Below the pieces are notes generated by a model. It saw only the letters and a program-made list of their open reading frames with translations, was not told where the DNA came from and ran no database searches. DNA of 64,000 bases, taken from assembly GCA_963978895.1 (NCBI GenBank), contig OZ022240.1:15737217-15801216 (forward strand), read 5' to 3'. How positions within the stretch are numbered: the first letter of the stretch is position 1; every line of letters starts with the position of its first letter. Shown here piece by piece: positions 30,301 to 43,365 of the stretch. The DNA is from Erpobdella octoculata. Taxonomy: Eukaryota > Annelida > Clitellata > Hirudinida > Erpobdellidae. The position numbers were made by a program, and so were the translations under genes.

Positions 30301-33096
30301 ATGAGCAGTTCAAGCCATAAAGTTAGAAGAAGCAGCATTTATGTTTGCTACACCAATGCAGATTGTCTTTGTAATAAGTTTATGGAGCTGCAGGTGTTCT
30401 TGGAGTCTGTTTGTCCTAGTCCAGATATAATAATTATAACAAAAATTAATCCAAAAAATTTTAAAGTCTCTCAACAGTTGTCTGAATTTGGTTTGGATGG
30501 TTATCAGGTGCTAACTTCAGGTTTTTTCAAAGTGGGTCACAGAGGTATAATGATGTTCTTCAGAGATAATCTTGCAGTTGTGGAGGTGTGCATGACTTCC
30601 CCTTTCGAAGAGAAGTTGTGTGCAAAATTGATTATTGAAAGTAAAGCTTTTAACATTCTGTCGGTTTATAGAAGCCCAAACAGCTCTGATGATAATGATA
30701 ATAAGTTTGTTTGTTTATTGAAAGAGTTTGCTGCACTAAAAGGTGATCATCTAGTTTTGGGAGATTTCAATTTTCCTAATATCAATTGGGAGTTAAAAAT
30801 GTGCTTGGGATCAAAAGAAAAAATTGAAAACAGATTTCTAAAGTTTATTGATGATAGATTTTGGATTCAACATATATCAGAACCTACGAGAACAAGAGAA
30901 GGACAAACACCTCATATCTTGGATTTGATTTTAACTTCTAAAGAGAACATAGCAAATATCGAATATTTTTCACCTCTGGGTGGCAGTGATCATTCAGTTA
31001 TCGGGTTCAGTGTTGATTTAGAAATGTTAACTTGTGGGGTAAGGCGCAGGTTATGTTACGATCTTGGTGATTTTCAAGGATTGAACGAATCTCTGGCCGG
31101 TGTTATGTCTGCAAGGGAGAAGGGTAACTTTTCTTTGGAATCAGAGTGGACGTTTTTTCGTAACACATTGAATGATCTTACTGCGATGTTTGTTCCGACG
31201 AAAGGTGCTGGGAAGAAACGAAATTTTCGTATGTCATCTGAACTGTTGAAGCTTATTCGACTGAAACATCACCTATGGAAGCGGATATATAAATATGGAG
31301 AAATTGAAAACCTTTTGTTGTTTATGAAAATTAGAGATAAAGTAAAGAATGACACAAAACAGTTGAACATTGAGTCTCAAGACAGAATTGCAGAAAGTTA
31401 CAGTGATAACCCAAAATGCTTCTGGAACTATGTGAGGAAAAAAAACTAGATCTCGATATAAAGTTGGAGTTTTTTGATAAAGCAAATGCTTTTGCCAAAT
31501 ATTTTTCTTCAGTATATGTTGCAGATGGGGATTTTTGTGGAGAAAGGTTTTGTTGTCCAGGTGTACCTGTGGGTGGCATGCAGGAACTGAAAATAGATGC
31601 CTGTGTTGTGTACAAAAAGCTGAAAGAATTAAACAAAAGCAAATCTACCGGACCGGATGGAATTCATCCGAGAGTTTTGTGGGAAACCAGAGAATCAATT
31701 TTCGAATATCTAAGCTACATGTTCGAAAAGTCCATAGAGTCTGGAGAAGTGGTCAACGATTGGAGAACAGGCGACGTGGTCCCCATATATAAAAAGGGTA
31801 GCAAAAGTAAAGTAGAGAATTATAGACCAATTACCTTGACTTCTGTCTGTTGCAAAATCCTGGAGTCGATTGTTAAAGACCACATCATGAGTTACTTTTT
31901 GCAGAACAATTTATTTACTCGTTGTCAGTATGGTTTTCTCCCTGCAAGATCTACGACTTTGCAGCTCTTGAAGTTTCTGGATAAACTGACAGAGGCTATT
32001 GATTTAAATAAGGTTGTTGATGTCTTATACACAGATCTGGAAAAGGCTTTCAATAAAATCTCACACAGCAGGCTTCTATATAAATTGGAGCAATATGGGG
32101 TTCATAAAAAACTGCTTAGTTGGATCAAAAACTATCTAAAAGGAAGAACCTTTAAAGTCAAAATAAACGATGATACTTCAATGCTACTGCCGGTTTCCAG
32201 CGGGGTTCCTCAGGGAAGTGTTTTGGGGCCTTTACTGTTTATTGTTTATATTAATGATATACAGATGGCATGTGAAGACTTTTTTCTATTCGCTGACGAC
32301 GCAAAGTTTTACCGGGCTATTGAAGGCACTGACGATGTTTCCAAACTGCAAGCAAACATTAACAAAGCAATGGAATGGTTTTGTAGATGGAGAATGAGTG
32401 TTAACTTGAATAAATGTTGTCTATTGAGAGTGGGGAGAAAAAAACAAGAGGTAACCTACAAACTGTTGGATATAGCAGGAGTGAGTCATGAAATACCTAT
32501 AACAAATAGTGTTTCAGATCTTGGCGTTGTGATTGATGCAGGACTGCAGTTCAAAGAGCACATTGAAAAAAAAGTAAATAAAGCCAACTGCTTGCTGGGT
32601 GTAATTGCAAGGAATTTCAAATATTTATCTGAGAGTGCATCGCATCTGTGTGCCTTTATAAATCTCTGGTTAGATCTCAGTTGGAATATGCGACCCCGGT
32701 CTGGAATCCATATAAGCAGGGCTTATTAAAAGCAATAGAGAAAGTCCAAAGAAGGGCAACAAGACTGGTCCTGTCATGTAAAGGTTTGAGCTACGTAGAA
32801 AGACTAAAGAAACTGAAACTGCATTCGTTGGTGTTCAGAAGGAGACGGGCAGACCTAATCTTACTCTATGATATGATGTCTGGTCTGTGCAACTCTGTAG
32901 AGAAGTAAGAACGAGGGGACACGATTTCAAGTTGACCACTACGTTATCACATAAAGACTGCAGAAAGTTCTTCTTCAGTAATAGAGTCGTAGCTGACTGG
33001 AACAGTCTGCCGGGAGAAGTTGTGAAAGCGACAAACATTTCTATGTTTAAATCTTTGATAGATAATTATTATGGCGATTTGGTTTTTAACTGCTGA
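30301..33096 (+). pseudogene. CR1-like LINE ORF2 (endonuclease, RT), frameshifted
   Basis: Endonuclease 30301-31030: YTNADCLCNKFMEL, IIITKINPKN (the family's catalytic Glu is Lys here), LGDFNFPNINWE, SDHSVIGF. RT from about 31620: STGPDGIHPRVL, GDVVPIYKKGSKSKVENYRPI, YTDLEKAFNKISHSRL, SGVPQGSVLGPLLFIVYIND and FADDAKFYR. C-terminal end: RSQLEYATPVWNPYKQG, RRATRLV, RTRGHDFKL and FFSNRVVADWNSLPGEVV. The frame changes near 31440, 32650 and 32900. A mobile element replication enzyme; this copy is inactive. Confidence 0.9.
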
Positions 33097-33235
33097 TGTT
33101 TTCAGTTTTGCTCAGAACTTAGAATAGGTAGAATTTGGACTGTTTTTGTTTGTATTGTCTTTGTTTAATGTATTTCATTTTTCGGCAAAGGGCTTGCCCG
33201 TGCTGAGTTTCAAATAAAAAAAAAATAATAAATAA

Positions 33236-35785
33236 ATAAAAATAAAACATAAAAGAAATGATGGGCGCAAACTATATGTCTCTATGCCCATATCTAGAAT
33301 TATATAAAATATTGTTCATATATATGTTCTATAAATAAATAAATGTATGTATATATTATTAAAAATCCTTTTTATAGTTGTACATAATGTCGCTTATTTC
33401 GAAATGACAGTCGATTAATCTTTTAAATTCATTAACTTGTTCGGCTTCTATGATTTTCGAAGGGAGTTTGTTCCAAATTGCAGTCGATCTGGTCAGGAAG
33501 AAATATTTTCTGCAGTTGCCGTTGAATCTTTGTGTTTCCAGTTTGAACTTGTGACCTCTTGTTCTTCTTTCTTCTGATATCTTTATATTTGGAAAACACA
33601 AACGTCCTTTTTTGTCTTGAATAAAGTTGTAGAGCATGATCAGGTCCCCCCTCAGTCTTCTGTACTTTAAACAAGGAAGCTTCAAAATTCTCAACCTGTC
33701 TTCATATTTCAATCCCTTGCATGCCTTGACCATTTTTGTTGCTCTCTTCTGGACTCTTTCAATGGCTTCTATGTCTTTTTTCTTCCATGGTGACCACACA
33801 CTGACTGCATACTCCAATCTGGATCTAACCAAAGCTTTATAAATCATTATAAAAGAATCTTTTGTCAGATCTTTAAAACTTCGTGAAATTATACTCAACT
33901 GTGAAAAACATTTTTTAATTATTTCATAAATGTGATCTACAAATGTTAGTGAACCCTGGAATGTTACACCTAAATCTTTTATTTTGTCAAGAAAATTAAG
34001 TTCCACTCCTTCTATATTATATAGCCGACGATCATCTAATTGGCGTCCATATCTCACCGCAACACATTTACCAGCATTTAGCTTAATTTCCCATTTTTTA
34101 CTCCAATCTCCTAATGAATTTAAACAGCTCTGCAATATCAATCGATCATCACTGCTTTTTATAGTTTTAAATATTTTGTCGTCGTCAGCGTACATAAACA
34201 GCTCCGCCGAGTTATTCTTAACTATTTCAAACATATCATTGACATAAATTATGTAAAGTAATGGCCCTAAAACACTACCTTGAGGTACCCCACTTGTAAC
34301 TTTAAATCTATTAGATGTGCTATTATTAACCTTAACACTACTTGTTCTGTTTGTTAAATAATCTTTAATTCAATTAATTAAGCCTCCATTGACGCCATAA
34401 TTTTCTAGTTTATCAATTAACTTTGCATGAGATACACGATCAAACGCTTTTTCAAAATCCGTATATACCATGTCTATTGTTTCCTCTTTATCTAATGCAC
34501 TGCTCCACATATCCATCAATTTTAACAACTGAATTGTAGTTGACTTTCCTCTCGTAAAGCCGTATTGTCTATAATCTAGAAGCTTATTTCTATCAAAATG
34601 TATTATTAATTCATCCTTAATCAATGATTCTAACAGTTTACAGCAGATACAACTTAAAGAGACTGGCCTATAATTACTTGCAGTATTTTTATCACCTTTC
34701 TTATAAACTGGCGTAATGATGGTATACTTCCAATCATCAGGGACCATTTGAGCTTGCAGTGATTTGTTGTATAAATTGCTCAAATAGCAAGAAATAGAAT
34801 TTTTACATTCTATCAGAACCCTTGAAAAAATATTATCTGGTCCTGCAGATTTGTATTTATTTAATTTATTAATTTTATTTTCGACCGCGTATTTGTTTAT
34901 TATTACTTCCTCCATTATGTGGACAATAATATTATTGTTAATTGTGGGATTTATTTATAGACTATCATTGCTTATATAAACGCTTTTAAAAAATTCAGCT
35001 AAACAATTTGCCATATCAACGTCACAAGTTATAGTTTAGTGCAGACCGTTTATATCAGTTTTTATCATATATTCTAACTTAGCTTGACAGTTTCTGTTTT
35101 TATTTATATGTTGCCAAAAAACCTTAGGATTGGTCTTAATTGTTTTGGCCAATTTCAGTGTCTCAGCTTCTTTAATTTTATTAATTGATTTCCTTAATTT
35201 GTTTCTGATATTTTTAAATTCTGCAAAAATATTATTATCTCTAGTTCGGATAAACTTTTTCCATAGTTTATTTTTTGTCCTGCATTGCTCAACCACATTT
35301 TTAGGTAATTTTCTTTTATGGCACTTAAATCTTAAAATTCTATCAGCATCAATGACAAGAATATAATTCCTAATAGCTTCATTCATTACTTGACAAAAGT
35401 AATGCCACATATTGTTAACCGAGTCTTTACTTGCAACATTGTTATTTATTTCCGACTCATCACAGTACAGATTAATTAAATAATCGTTCATCAAATTATA
35501 TTTTCCACTGTTAAAATCAAATTTGGATATACCTATTGTTAATGGTTTTTGATTTATAAAAATTTCTAATAAAGGAGAAATTTAACAAACAATGATCACT
35601 TTTACCTAGTGGGGAATTATATACTAAATTTTTGATTAAATCGACGTCCTCGACTAAAAGCAAGTCTAGAATGGACTGCTTTTGAGATCCGCGACACCTT
35701 GTAGATTCCTTAACTAGTTTAGTTAAAAAATTATCATTTAAAAAGTTGATCAGTTTATCTTCAGATGACTTAAAAAACAACTATG
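33236..35785 (-). mobile_element. CR1-like LINE, minus strand, 5'-truncated
   Basis: A second, clearly different CR1-like element running the other way, so the two elements meet tail to tail near 33240. It begins at about 35780 within the endonuclease. Blocks: LLLVEDVDLIKNLVYNSPLG and SDHCLLNF (endonuclease end), KSAGPDNIFSRVLIECK, VYKKGDKNTASNYRPVSL, YTDFEKAFDRVSHAKL, SGVPQGSVLGPLLYIIYVND, LFMYADDDKIF, then LVRSRLEYAVSVWSPWKKKD, RRTRGHKFKLETQ and FFLTRSTAIWNKLPSKII. RT catalytic YADD is intact. Stops or frameshifts at about 34240-34370, 34920-35036 and 35500. Confidence 0.9.
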
Positions 35786-36150
35786 TCTGGCCTTTTTCCA
35801 CTTTCCTTTATTGAAACTGGGAAGCACTTTTCCGTTTTCAGATCGGCAGAGACCCTCCAGTCGTTCGCTGCATGGAAAACATTCTCTCCTTCCGTGAGGG
35901 TTCTTTTTGGGTGATTTAGCTGCGGTAATCCCTCTCTCAAAAAATAAATCCTCCTCCTAGGTTTCACCTCCATTGAGTTGGCTTTTCGGCAGGCCTCTTT
36001 TACAAATCCCAGCAGCTTTTGGAGAACAAGGTTGTGGCGCCACGTGTATCTACCATGAGAAAGGGAATAGGAGCAGGAGGAAAGAATATGAATCAATGAC
36101 TGCGACTGACCGCAGAGCTGACACTCATCGTTCTGGAATATGAAGCAATA
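35786..36150 (-). pseudogene. R2-like LINE, upstream C-terminal part
   Basis: Minus strand: ECQLCGQSQSLIHILSSC (CCHC zinc motif), SLSHGRYTWRHNLVLQKLL, and further on KRPDIVV. This set follows the RT in R2/NeSL-type LINEs. The frame stops where the minus-strand CR1 begins, and the residues expected later (VEVGARG...) are found at 29.2-29.46 kb in the same orientation, so the two CR1-like LINEs appear to split one R2-like copy, with some sequence lost between the halves. Confidence 0.75.
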
Positions 36151-36304
36151 TTCTAAAATGGATAAAGGAATGGCTGACAGAAGACAAAAAATAACTTTTA
36201 CATAATAAAAAATACATTTTTTTAAAACAACGTGTTTCTCGCGCCTTAAAAAGTATAAAATAATATTCCTCTGAAGCTGAAAAAATTTCTGAATAACTTG
36301 GTGA

Positions 36305-36473
36305 CATTATGGTAACATACTTTATAATAGTTTCTAATTCATATACAATGAAAAACGTTGGTCGCATTATTTTTTATAAATGTTTGTCTTACAGAAATTT
36401 TGATATTGTATGTGCGCCCAACGTTTTTCATTGTATATGGATTAAAAACTGTTTTAAAATATGTTACCATAAT
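36305..36473. repeat. Inverted repeat, about 57-bp arms (fold-back)
   Basis: Arms 36305-36361 and 36417-36473 are inverted copies around CATATACAATGAAAAACGTTGG with a few mismatches and a 55-bp loop. Could be a small MITE. No coding. Confidence 0.8.
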
Positions 36474-36489
36474 CAATCAATCGGTTAAA

Positions 36490-36650
36490 TTTGTCCCTAT
36501 AACGCTATTTACAATCGTTCAATAGCGCTCGGACACGAACTTATTAAATAAATAAGTTTTAAGTCCCCGACGGAAAACTGTGAGAGAAGTAGATTTAGTA
36601 AGAGAAGTAGGAAGATTATTCCGGAAAAAGGAACAGAGTAGGAAAAAGAG
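36490..36650 (-). pseudogene. LINE 3'-end stub
   Basis: The minus strand reads SFFRNNLPTSLTKSTSLTVF followed by RRGLKTYLFNKF, the last residues of CR1/L2-type LINE proteins. Only the C-terminus remains. 36650-36990 is AT-rich with nothing recognised. Confidence 0.65.
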
Positions 36651-36990
36651 CGTGTGTGACCAAGTTATTCAAAAATTTTGTCAGGCTCATAGAAATATTA
36701 TTTTAGGTAGCAAGAAAAACGTTGTTTTTTTGCTTAAAAATGTATTTTTATGATGTAAAAACTATTTTAAAATTTAAAACAGCTTTAGATAGAATTTTTC
36801 AATTGCAATCGTATGTTACAAACCAAAATAGCTTTATTATATCTAAATCAAAAATTTAAAAAATCGAAATTTTAACACGCAAAAAGCAGCCTATGGTTAC
36901 TTCAAGGCCCCTTGTAGCTATGCAAATGTGCAAATGAAAGGACGAATTGACAATTCACGGGATATTGTTTGTGGCAATAAAAAAGTACTT

Positions 36991-39598
36991 GAGTAATCCT
37001 ATTGTCCACCCCACATTTAAGGTCCTGGAAATGGATTCTTCTTGAAAAATAAAAAGATACGTGTTTCACCTTTTTTTAAAAATTCGGTTTCCCGGACCTC
37101 AAATGTGGGTTGGAACGTTTATTAACGTTTATTAATTCAACAAGGTTGATGAAAGGAGTTACCTCCGCGAGACAATCAACCTTAAAATGTTGTAATCACT
37201 CAAAACAAATAAAATCAATACAAATTCATAATAAAATCAAAAAGAAAAAAAGCCAACAGAAAACTGAAAATGTCATAAAAATTTTTGAAAAAATTGAGGT
37301 AAAATTATAATAAGATGTTCGTATAGCAATCTAAGTCTTTATTTACACTGAAAACCTTTGCTGACTTTTTGAAGGTTTGTGAAGAAGACATATTTAGATT
37401 TGCAAACGCATTATTCCAAATCTTCGGGCCTAGGTATTTAATGAAATATTTTCGAAGATTAGTTTTATAAGTACCTATTCTAACATTGTATACTATACGT
37501 AGGTTGTTAGAATGGACATTTTTTGATAAAATAAAGTAATTTGTAAATATTGCGGGTAATTCATTATTAAAATATTTAAACATAAAAATTAAAGCTTGAT
37601 AAATATAAATTTGGTCCAATTTCAGCAGTTGTCCTTGGTCAAAAAATGTGGAAGTAGAAGCAAAACGGGGTGCCTTGAAGATGACTCTTATGCATCGTTT
37701 CTGCAGGGTTGACAATTGTCTTCTTGCTTTCTTGGATGTTGGACATCATATGATGTTACAATAGTTGAAGTAAGGATAGATAAAAGAGTAGTAAATAGTA
37801 AGTAAAGTAGATTTGCTTAATAGATGAGAACACTTATAGAGAACACCAATATTGCGAGGAACTTTTTTACATACACTACTTATATGATCATTCCATGTAA
37901 GAAATTCATTGATATATACTCCTAGAAACTTAGTGGAAGATACATTAATTATCCTAGAGTTTTCAATAAAAATTTCTATAGAGGCTGCTGGCATAAGCGT
38001 AGAGCGATGTTTGTGGAATGCTATGAAGTTAGTTTTTGCTGCATTAAGTGATAGTTTATTACTTTTGAACCAGTCCGATACTAATTTCAGTTCGGTATTG
38101 GTTTTACTAATTAGGTCCTTAAAATTCTTATCTGCTGCTAGTGCATTAGTGTCATCTGCAAATAGAAAAAAGTTAAAAAAATTGTCGAATGGACAATATC
38201 ATTAATATAAAGGATAAACAAAAGTGGACCTAATATTGAGCCTTGGGGTACTCCGCAAGTTATTTTATTCAGGGTTGAGCACCTGCGTTTATAGAAAACA
38301 TGTTGTTTTCTATTAAACAAGTAACTCTCAAACCATTTAATAGCTGCATTGCGAACACCATAATATAGCAATTTGTTTAATAATATTTCATGATTCACTG
38401 TATCAAAAGCTTTGCTCAAATCAAAGAATATACCTATTCAAAAATAATTATTTTCTACGTTTTGAGCGACGTGGTCATACATCTGCATTATTGGCATATA
38501 GCTGGAATAGCCAGCTCAAAAACCAAATTGAAAATCATTAATTATTGAATTTGCACTTAGAAAATGATAGAGCCTAATATATACGATTTTTTCAAATAAC
38601 TTGGAAAAATACGGCCGTAAAGAAATAGGTCTATAATTACAAACAGATGATTTACAGCCAGATTTATATATTGGGACTATTTTTGCAATTTTAAGTTTAT
38701 AAGGAAATGTACCAGTAACTAGTGAGACGTTGATAATATAGGACAAAATATTGGCTAATTTAGAGATGGATGGAAAATTGGGTTATTTGGTTTTTAAAGT
38801 AGCTGCTACTCAAAAACTGTGAAAGCTACAGGAGTAAAAATTAGTATTTAGTTTCTACTCCAAAAATAAAGAAATACATGTTTTAGCATTTTTTGAAAAT
38901 TTGGTTTCCAGGACTTCAAATATGGGGTGGAAAATAGGGTTACTTGGTTCTTAAAGTAACTGCTACTCAAAAACTGTAAACGCTACAAAAGTAAAATTAG
39001 TATTTAGTTTCTACTCTAAAAATAATGATATACGTGTTTCACCATTTTTTGAAAATTTGGTTTCTAGGACCTCAAATGTGAAGTGGAAAAAGGGTTATTT
39101 GATTTTAAAATAACTGCTACTCAAAAACTGTAAGTGCTATAGATGTGAAAATTAATATTTTGAGGTTTTGTGCCGGTTAAAAGTAAATGAGTTTGGTTTA
39201 TCACCGGACGGACGGGCCAAGCCGTTATTTTAGGGTCTTCATACGGCCCTGCCCAAACCTTAAATCAAGGTGGGACGGGCCGAGATTTTTAACCAAGTAT
39301 ATAGACATTTTAGTGATTTTAGGGTGTTCAGACGGGCCGGGCTAAACCTGAAGTCAAGGTGGGACGGGCCGAAGTTTTTCATCAAGTATATAGAACTTCT
39401 AGACCTGTAAAAACGGGCCGGGCCCTAATTAGACGGGCCGTGCCGGGCCAGGAATTTCGGTTTTTGAAACGGGCTGGGCCAAGTTGTCGACGGGCCGAGC
39501 CGAGACCTAAAATATTGATCCGTGCAGTACTATACTATGTATGCACGGTTCAAATTCTTTAATTTCATGCGAGCGAAGCCGCTACGGGCACTGCTAGT
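36991..39598 (+). mobile_element. Repeat family A, copy 2, rearranged and split by a LINE
   Basis: 36991-37031 is a short piece in the orientation of copy 1; 37032-37117 and 38768-39598 are in the orientation of copy 3. Together they hold some 155-bp monomers, the GC-rich GGGCCGGGC modules (39.2-39.5 kb) and the end GCTACGGGCACTGCTAGT. The internal LINE separates GTGGGTTGGAA from GGAAAATTGGG, words that are contiguous in copy 3. Confidence 0.8.
37118..38767 (-). mobile_element. 5'-truncated LINE inserted in repeat A copy 2
   Basis: Minus-strand RT pieces: [58 protein letters not shown], a frameshifted FADDTN region, TKFLGVYINEFLTWNDHI, YFNYCNII, QKRCIRVI and LGPKIWNNAF. Four frame breaks. 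The 3' UTR ends in AATAAACGTTAATAAACGTT-like repeats next to repeat A. The target duplication is at most about GGAA. Confidence 0.85.
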
Positions 39599-40775
39599 TT
39601 TAAAATATAATTTTTACAACGTTCTCAGACTTAAACCGATGACACAATTTGCCGCAGCAAAGTATTCATTTATTTGAGAACCGTGAAATCACGGGAGTAA
39701 AAATAGAACAACGCTAGTCGAGTGTTATGAATTAGCTTTTTTCGTCCCCCCCACCCCACTGAATTATGCCGTAGTAAGAGACTGCGTAGCTCTGAAGCGC
39801 TCGTCGTGAATACGGGACTTGAGATTTTGTGCTCGTAAAAACGGATTAGATTGCGCCTGTGATTCTGTGCATAGAAAATCGGACCGTGTCAGTTGAGTTC
39901 AATAAATGAACTCAACTTGTAATGTTTTTTACATATATAATAACACGAGTTTAATGGAAAATGTTAAAACAACCTAGTAACTATACAGAACATTTAAAGT
40001 AAGAAATAAATTACATGTAACTGCCTAACTGCTATAATTTAATTTAGATAATTTTCAGTGTGGCCTAATGTCAATTGCCTTCTAAGGCACAAAGTACAAC
40101 AAGTGAATGTCGTTGATTCACTAAGACACAGACTTTGTCCTAGAGCAACTTCACTTTCATAACTGGTAATTTTATCTATAACAGTGTAACTTATGAACCT
40201 TTTATTAAAAATCATTTATATATTTGAGATAGTAAAATACCAATTTAATGCAAATATTTTCCATGAAGATATAAGTCTATAATTATAAATACTACATAAA
40301 TGAAAAGAAGATTTTTATTGTAAAATTGATATCTGCATCATGAAAATAAAATCTGATAATAATAATAAAAACAATATCTATTTATATAAAAATAAGATTA
40401 TGTAAGTTTCTTAGTCCTTTATGCATTACTACACCATTCATCCGATCGTACTGCACTATCAAGAAAATGTTGCAGAGTTTCACATGGAGATAGTCCTGAT
40501 TTTGAAAGTTTCAAACTAATTTTTTTTTAAAACTCTGTTTATTATTTTACGTTTTATCGTTAAAAATGAAAAAAACTTGGGCAGCGCCTGTCAACAATGC
40601 CAGTACTATTATTTTTTTTCACTTTCTTAAAATTTATTGGATAACAAACAATTTCCTGTTTCAGTAAAAAGCATCTTTGGACAATTCTGCTAGCATAATT
40701 TAAAACAAAAATGTTGATAAAAAAAACTAATAAAAGAGCAAACAATTAATATGAAAAATATATCAGTTTACTCAA
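39599..40775. other. AT-rich gap, no gene seen
   Basis: No coding or structural signal I can support. It probably includes the 3' UTR of the minus-strand LRR gene just to the right. Confidence 0.35.
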
Positions 40776-43365
40776 TTATTTTTTATTTTCAATTTCTTGT
40801 TTCAGTTTTTTATGTCTGTCTAAAAAACGTTTTACTTTGTCTTTGTGATATTTATTTACTGGAAATGATTCAACGGCTTTTATGATATTATCAAAATCTG
40901 GAATGATACATTTGGTAAATTCGTAATACTTTTCATATGCATTCATAAGATGATTTGCCATATTATTCTTCCAAATAACATCATTTCGGTCGTGTGAGAG
41001 AAGAAATGGGATCCAACCGTGATTTGATAATAATAGTTCTTTCCATAACAGATCATTCAGAGTCATTGTCTCGACCAGCTCAAATATCCACTCGCCACTG
41101 TATCTGGAATTCAATATCTATATATATAAAAGAACATGTCCTGACTGACTGATTGACTGACTGATGACTGACTGATAATCAACGCCGAGCTCAAACGCCT
41201 CAGCCTAGGAACGTGAAATTCGGAACTAATATTACTTTTATAGCGTAAACATCCGCTAAGGAAGGATTTTTGAAAATTTTGCTCCTGAGGGAAAAAAACT
41301 GGAAAACAAACTTTTTTCTAAAACAATGTATATCTCGAAAACCAAAAATGAGGAGATTTTGAAATTTGGTATATAGATTCATTTTGAAAAATAAAAAGAT
41401 AGGTGTTTCACCATTTTTTGAAAATTCGGTTTTCCGGACCTCAAATGTGGGTTGGAAAATTGGGTTATTTGGTTTTTAAAGTAGCTTCTACTCAAAAACT
41501 GTTAATGCTACAGGAGTAAAAATTAGTATTTAGTTTCTACTCCAAAAATAATGAAATACGTGTTTTAGCATTTTTTGAAAATTTGGTTTCCAGGACTTCA
41601 AATGTGGGGTGGAAAACAGGGCTAATTGTCTTTTATAGTAACTGCTACTCAAAAACAGTAAATACCACAGATGTAAAAATTATTATTTAGTTTCTTTTCT
41701 AAAAATAAAGACATACGTGTTTCACCATTTTTTACAAATTTGGCTTCCCGGACCTCAAATGTGGGTTGGAAAATTGGGTTATTTGGTTTTTAAAGTAGCT
41801 TCTACTCAAAAACTGTAAATGCTACAAAAGTAAAAATTAGTATTTAGTTTCTATTCTAAAAATAAAGACATACGTGTTTCACCATTTTTTACAAATTTGG
41901 TTTCCAGAACCTTAAATGTGGGGTGGACAATAAGGGCTATTTGGTTTTTAAAGTAACTGCTACTCAACAACTGTAAATGCTACAAAAGTAAAAATTAGTA
42001 TTTAGTTTCTACTCTAAAAATAAGGATATATGTGTTTCACCATTTTTTGAAATTTTGGTTTTCAGGACCTCAATTGTGGGGTGGAAAAAAGGTTTTTTTG
42101 GTTTTTAAAGTAACTGCTACTCAAAAACAGATGTCAAAATTAGTATTTAGTATTTACTCAAAAAATAATGATATAAGTGTTTCAACATTTTTTAAAATTT
42201 TGGTTTCCAGGACCTCAATTTTGGGGTGGAAATAAGGGTTATTTGATTTTAAAATAACTGCTACTCAAAAACTGTAAGTCCTACAAATGTAAAAACTAGT
42301 ATTTTGAAGTTTTGTGCCGGTTAAAAGTAGCTAAGTCCAATTTATCACCGGCCGGGCCAAGCCGTTATTTTAGAGTCTTCAGACGGGCCAGGCTAAACCT
42401 TAAATCAAAGTGGGACGAGCCAAGGTTTTTCACATAGTATTTAGATATTTTAGTGATTTTAGGGTCTTCAGTTGGGCGAGCCAAACCTGAAGTCAACGTG
42501 GGACGGGCTGAAGTTTTTCATCAAGTATATAGAACTTCTAGGCCTGTAAGAATGGGCCGGGCCTAATTCAGACGGGCGGTGCCGTGCCAGGAGTTTGGGT
42601 TTTTAAAACGGGCTGGGCTAAGTTGTTGACGGGTCGAGCGGAGACCTAAAAAATTGATCTCTACTATAGTAGCACGGTTCAAACTCTCTAATTTCATGCG
42701 AGCGAAGCCGCTACGGGCACTGCTAGTTATTTTTATAAACCTTTTTAGTTCAGAATCTTTTAGGCTTATTTTGGATAAATTACAAAATAACTCTAAATAT
42801 TTTGAACACAAGTTATGAATAGGATTGTAATAATAAAATCCATGATATAAAAACTCATAAATAATTGGAAGTTTTGCTTTTATATTTGAATTATTTTGTT
42901 TGTTTTTTGTAAATATCAACAAGTAACGAAGGACTGTGTCAAACGTTCTCATGTCCCAAAAAACACTTTTCATTGACGCTACTAATCCATCAATTGTGTG
43001 GAAGTTACTTATAACCTCGGAGTTAATGTTTGAAAAAAATTCAATATATTCATTTGAGTCTTGAGAATAACTAAAACGCAGTCCTAAATAATGAAATCTT
43101 CTTGGATGAGTCCACGTGACAGATTTTTCAAACACAGCGCCTGAATTACTTATATTTAAATAAAATAAATCAGGTAATTTGTCTATCATTTTGTATATTA
43201 ACTGTAGATTCCATTCATTAATTACCCTAAAACAGCTGTTTCTACTCATGTCAAGCATCGTTAAATTGGAAAGATACGATATGGAATTAACCAATTCTTC
43301 TAATGATTCACCAACGGATGTACTTATAGCCAATTTATCGCACAATAAAAGTTCACTTATAATGT
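40776..43365 (-). pseudogene. LRR protein gene (possibly ZYG11/ZER1-like) split by repeat A
   Basis: Two minus-strand coding blocks, 43365-42728 and 41116-40776. An acceptor-like TTTTTACATTATAAG lies just before the first, so upstream exons are probably missing or further right. The first block has leucine-rich repeats (LSNLTMLDMSRN, LPDLFYLNISNSG) and then helical sequence (MRTFDTVLRYLLIF, YNPIHNLCSKYLELFCNLS), the layout of ZYG11/ZER1 substrate receptors of Cul2 ubiquitin ligases; the match is by pattern only. The second block (YSGEWIFELVETMTL...) ends in a Lys-rich tail. Between them lies the 1.6-kb repeat. The frame of the first block (...KRFIKI) continues directly into that of the second (LNSRYSG) if the repeat and one TA are taken out. 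Whether the allele is dead, or the repeat is spliced out, is not visible. Confidence 0.6.
41117..42727 (+). mobile_element. Repeat family A, copy 3 (full length)
   Basis: 1611 bp, inverted relative to copy 1: begins TCTATATATATAAAAGAACATG and (TGAC)n, then the unique block, 155-bp monomers, GC-rich modules and the end GGGCACTGCTAGT. TA (or ATA) is present on both sides. No coding capacity of its own beyond short chance frames. Confidence 0.88.

Larger units (their letters stand above)
29464..33235 (+). mobile_element. CR1-like LINE, plus strand, nearly complete
   Basis: Two coding regions (ORF1 with a coiled coil and L1-like RNA-binding part; ORF2 with endonuclease and RT) and an A-rich tail (about 33210-33258) typical of non-LTR elements. 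The 5' end starts inside ORF1 against the R2-like LINE. Several frameshifts and stops make it non-autonomous. Confidence 0.9.
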
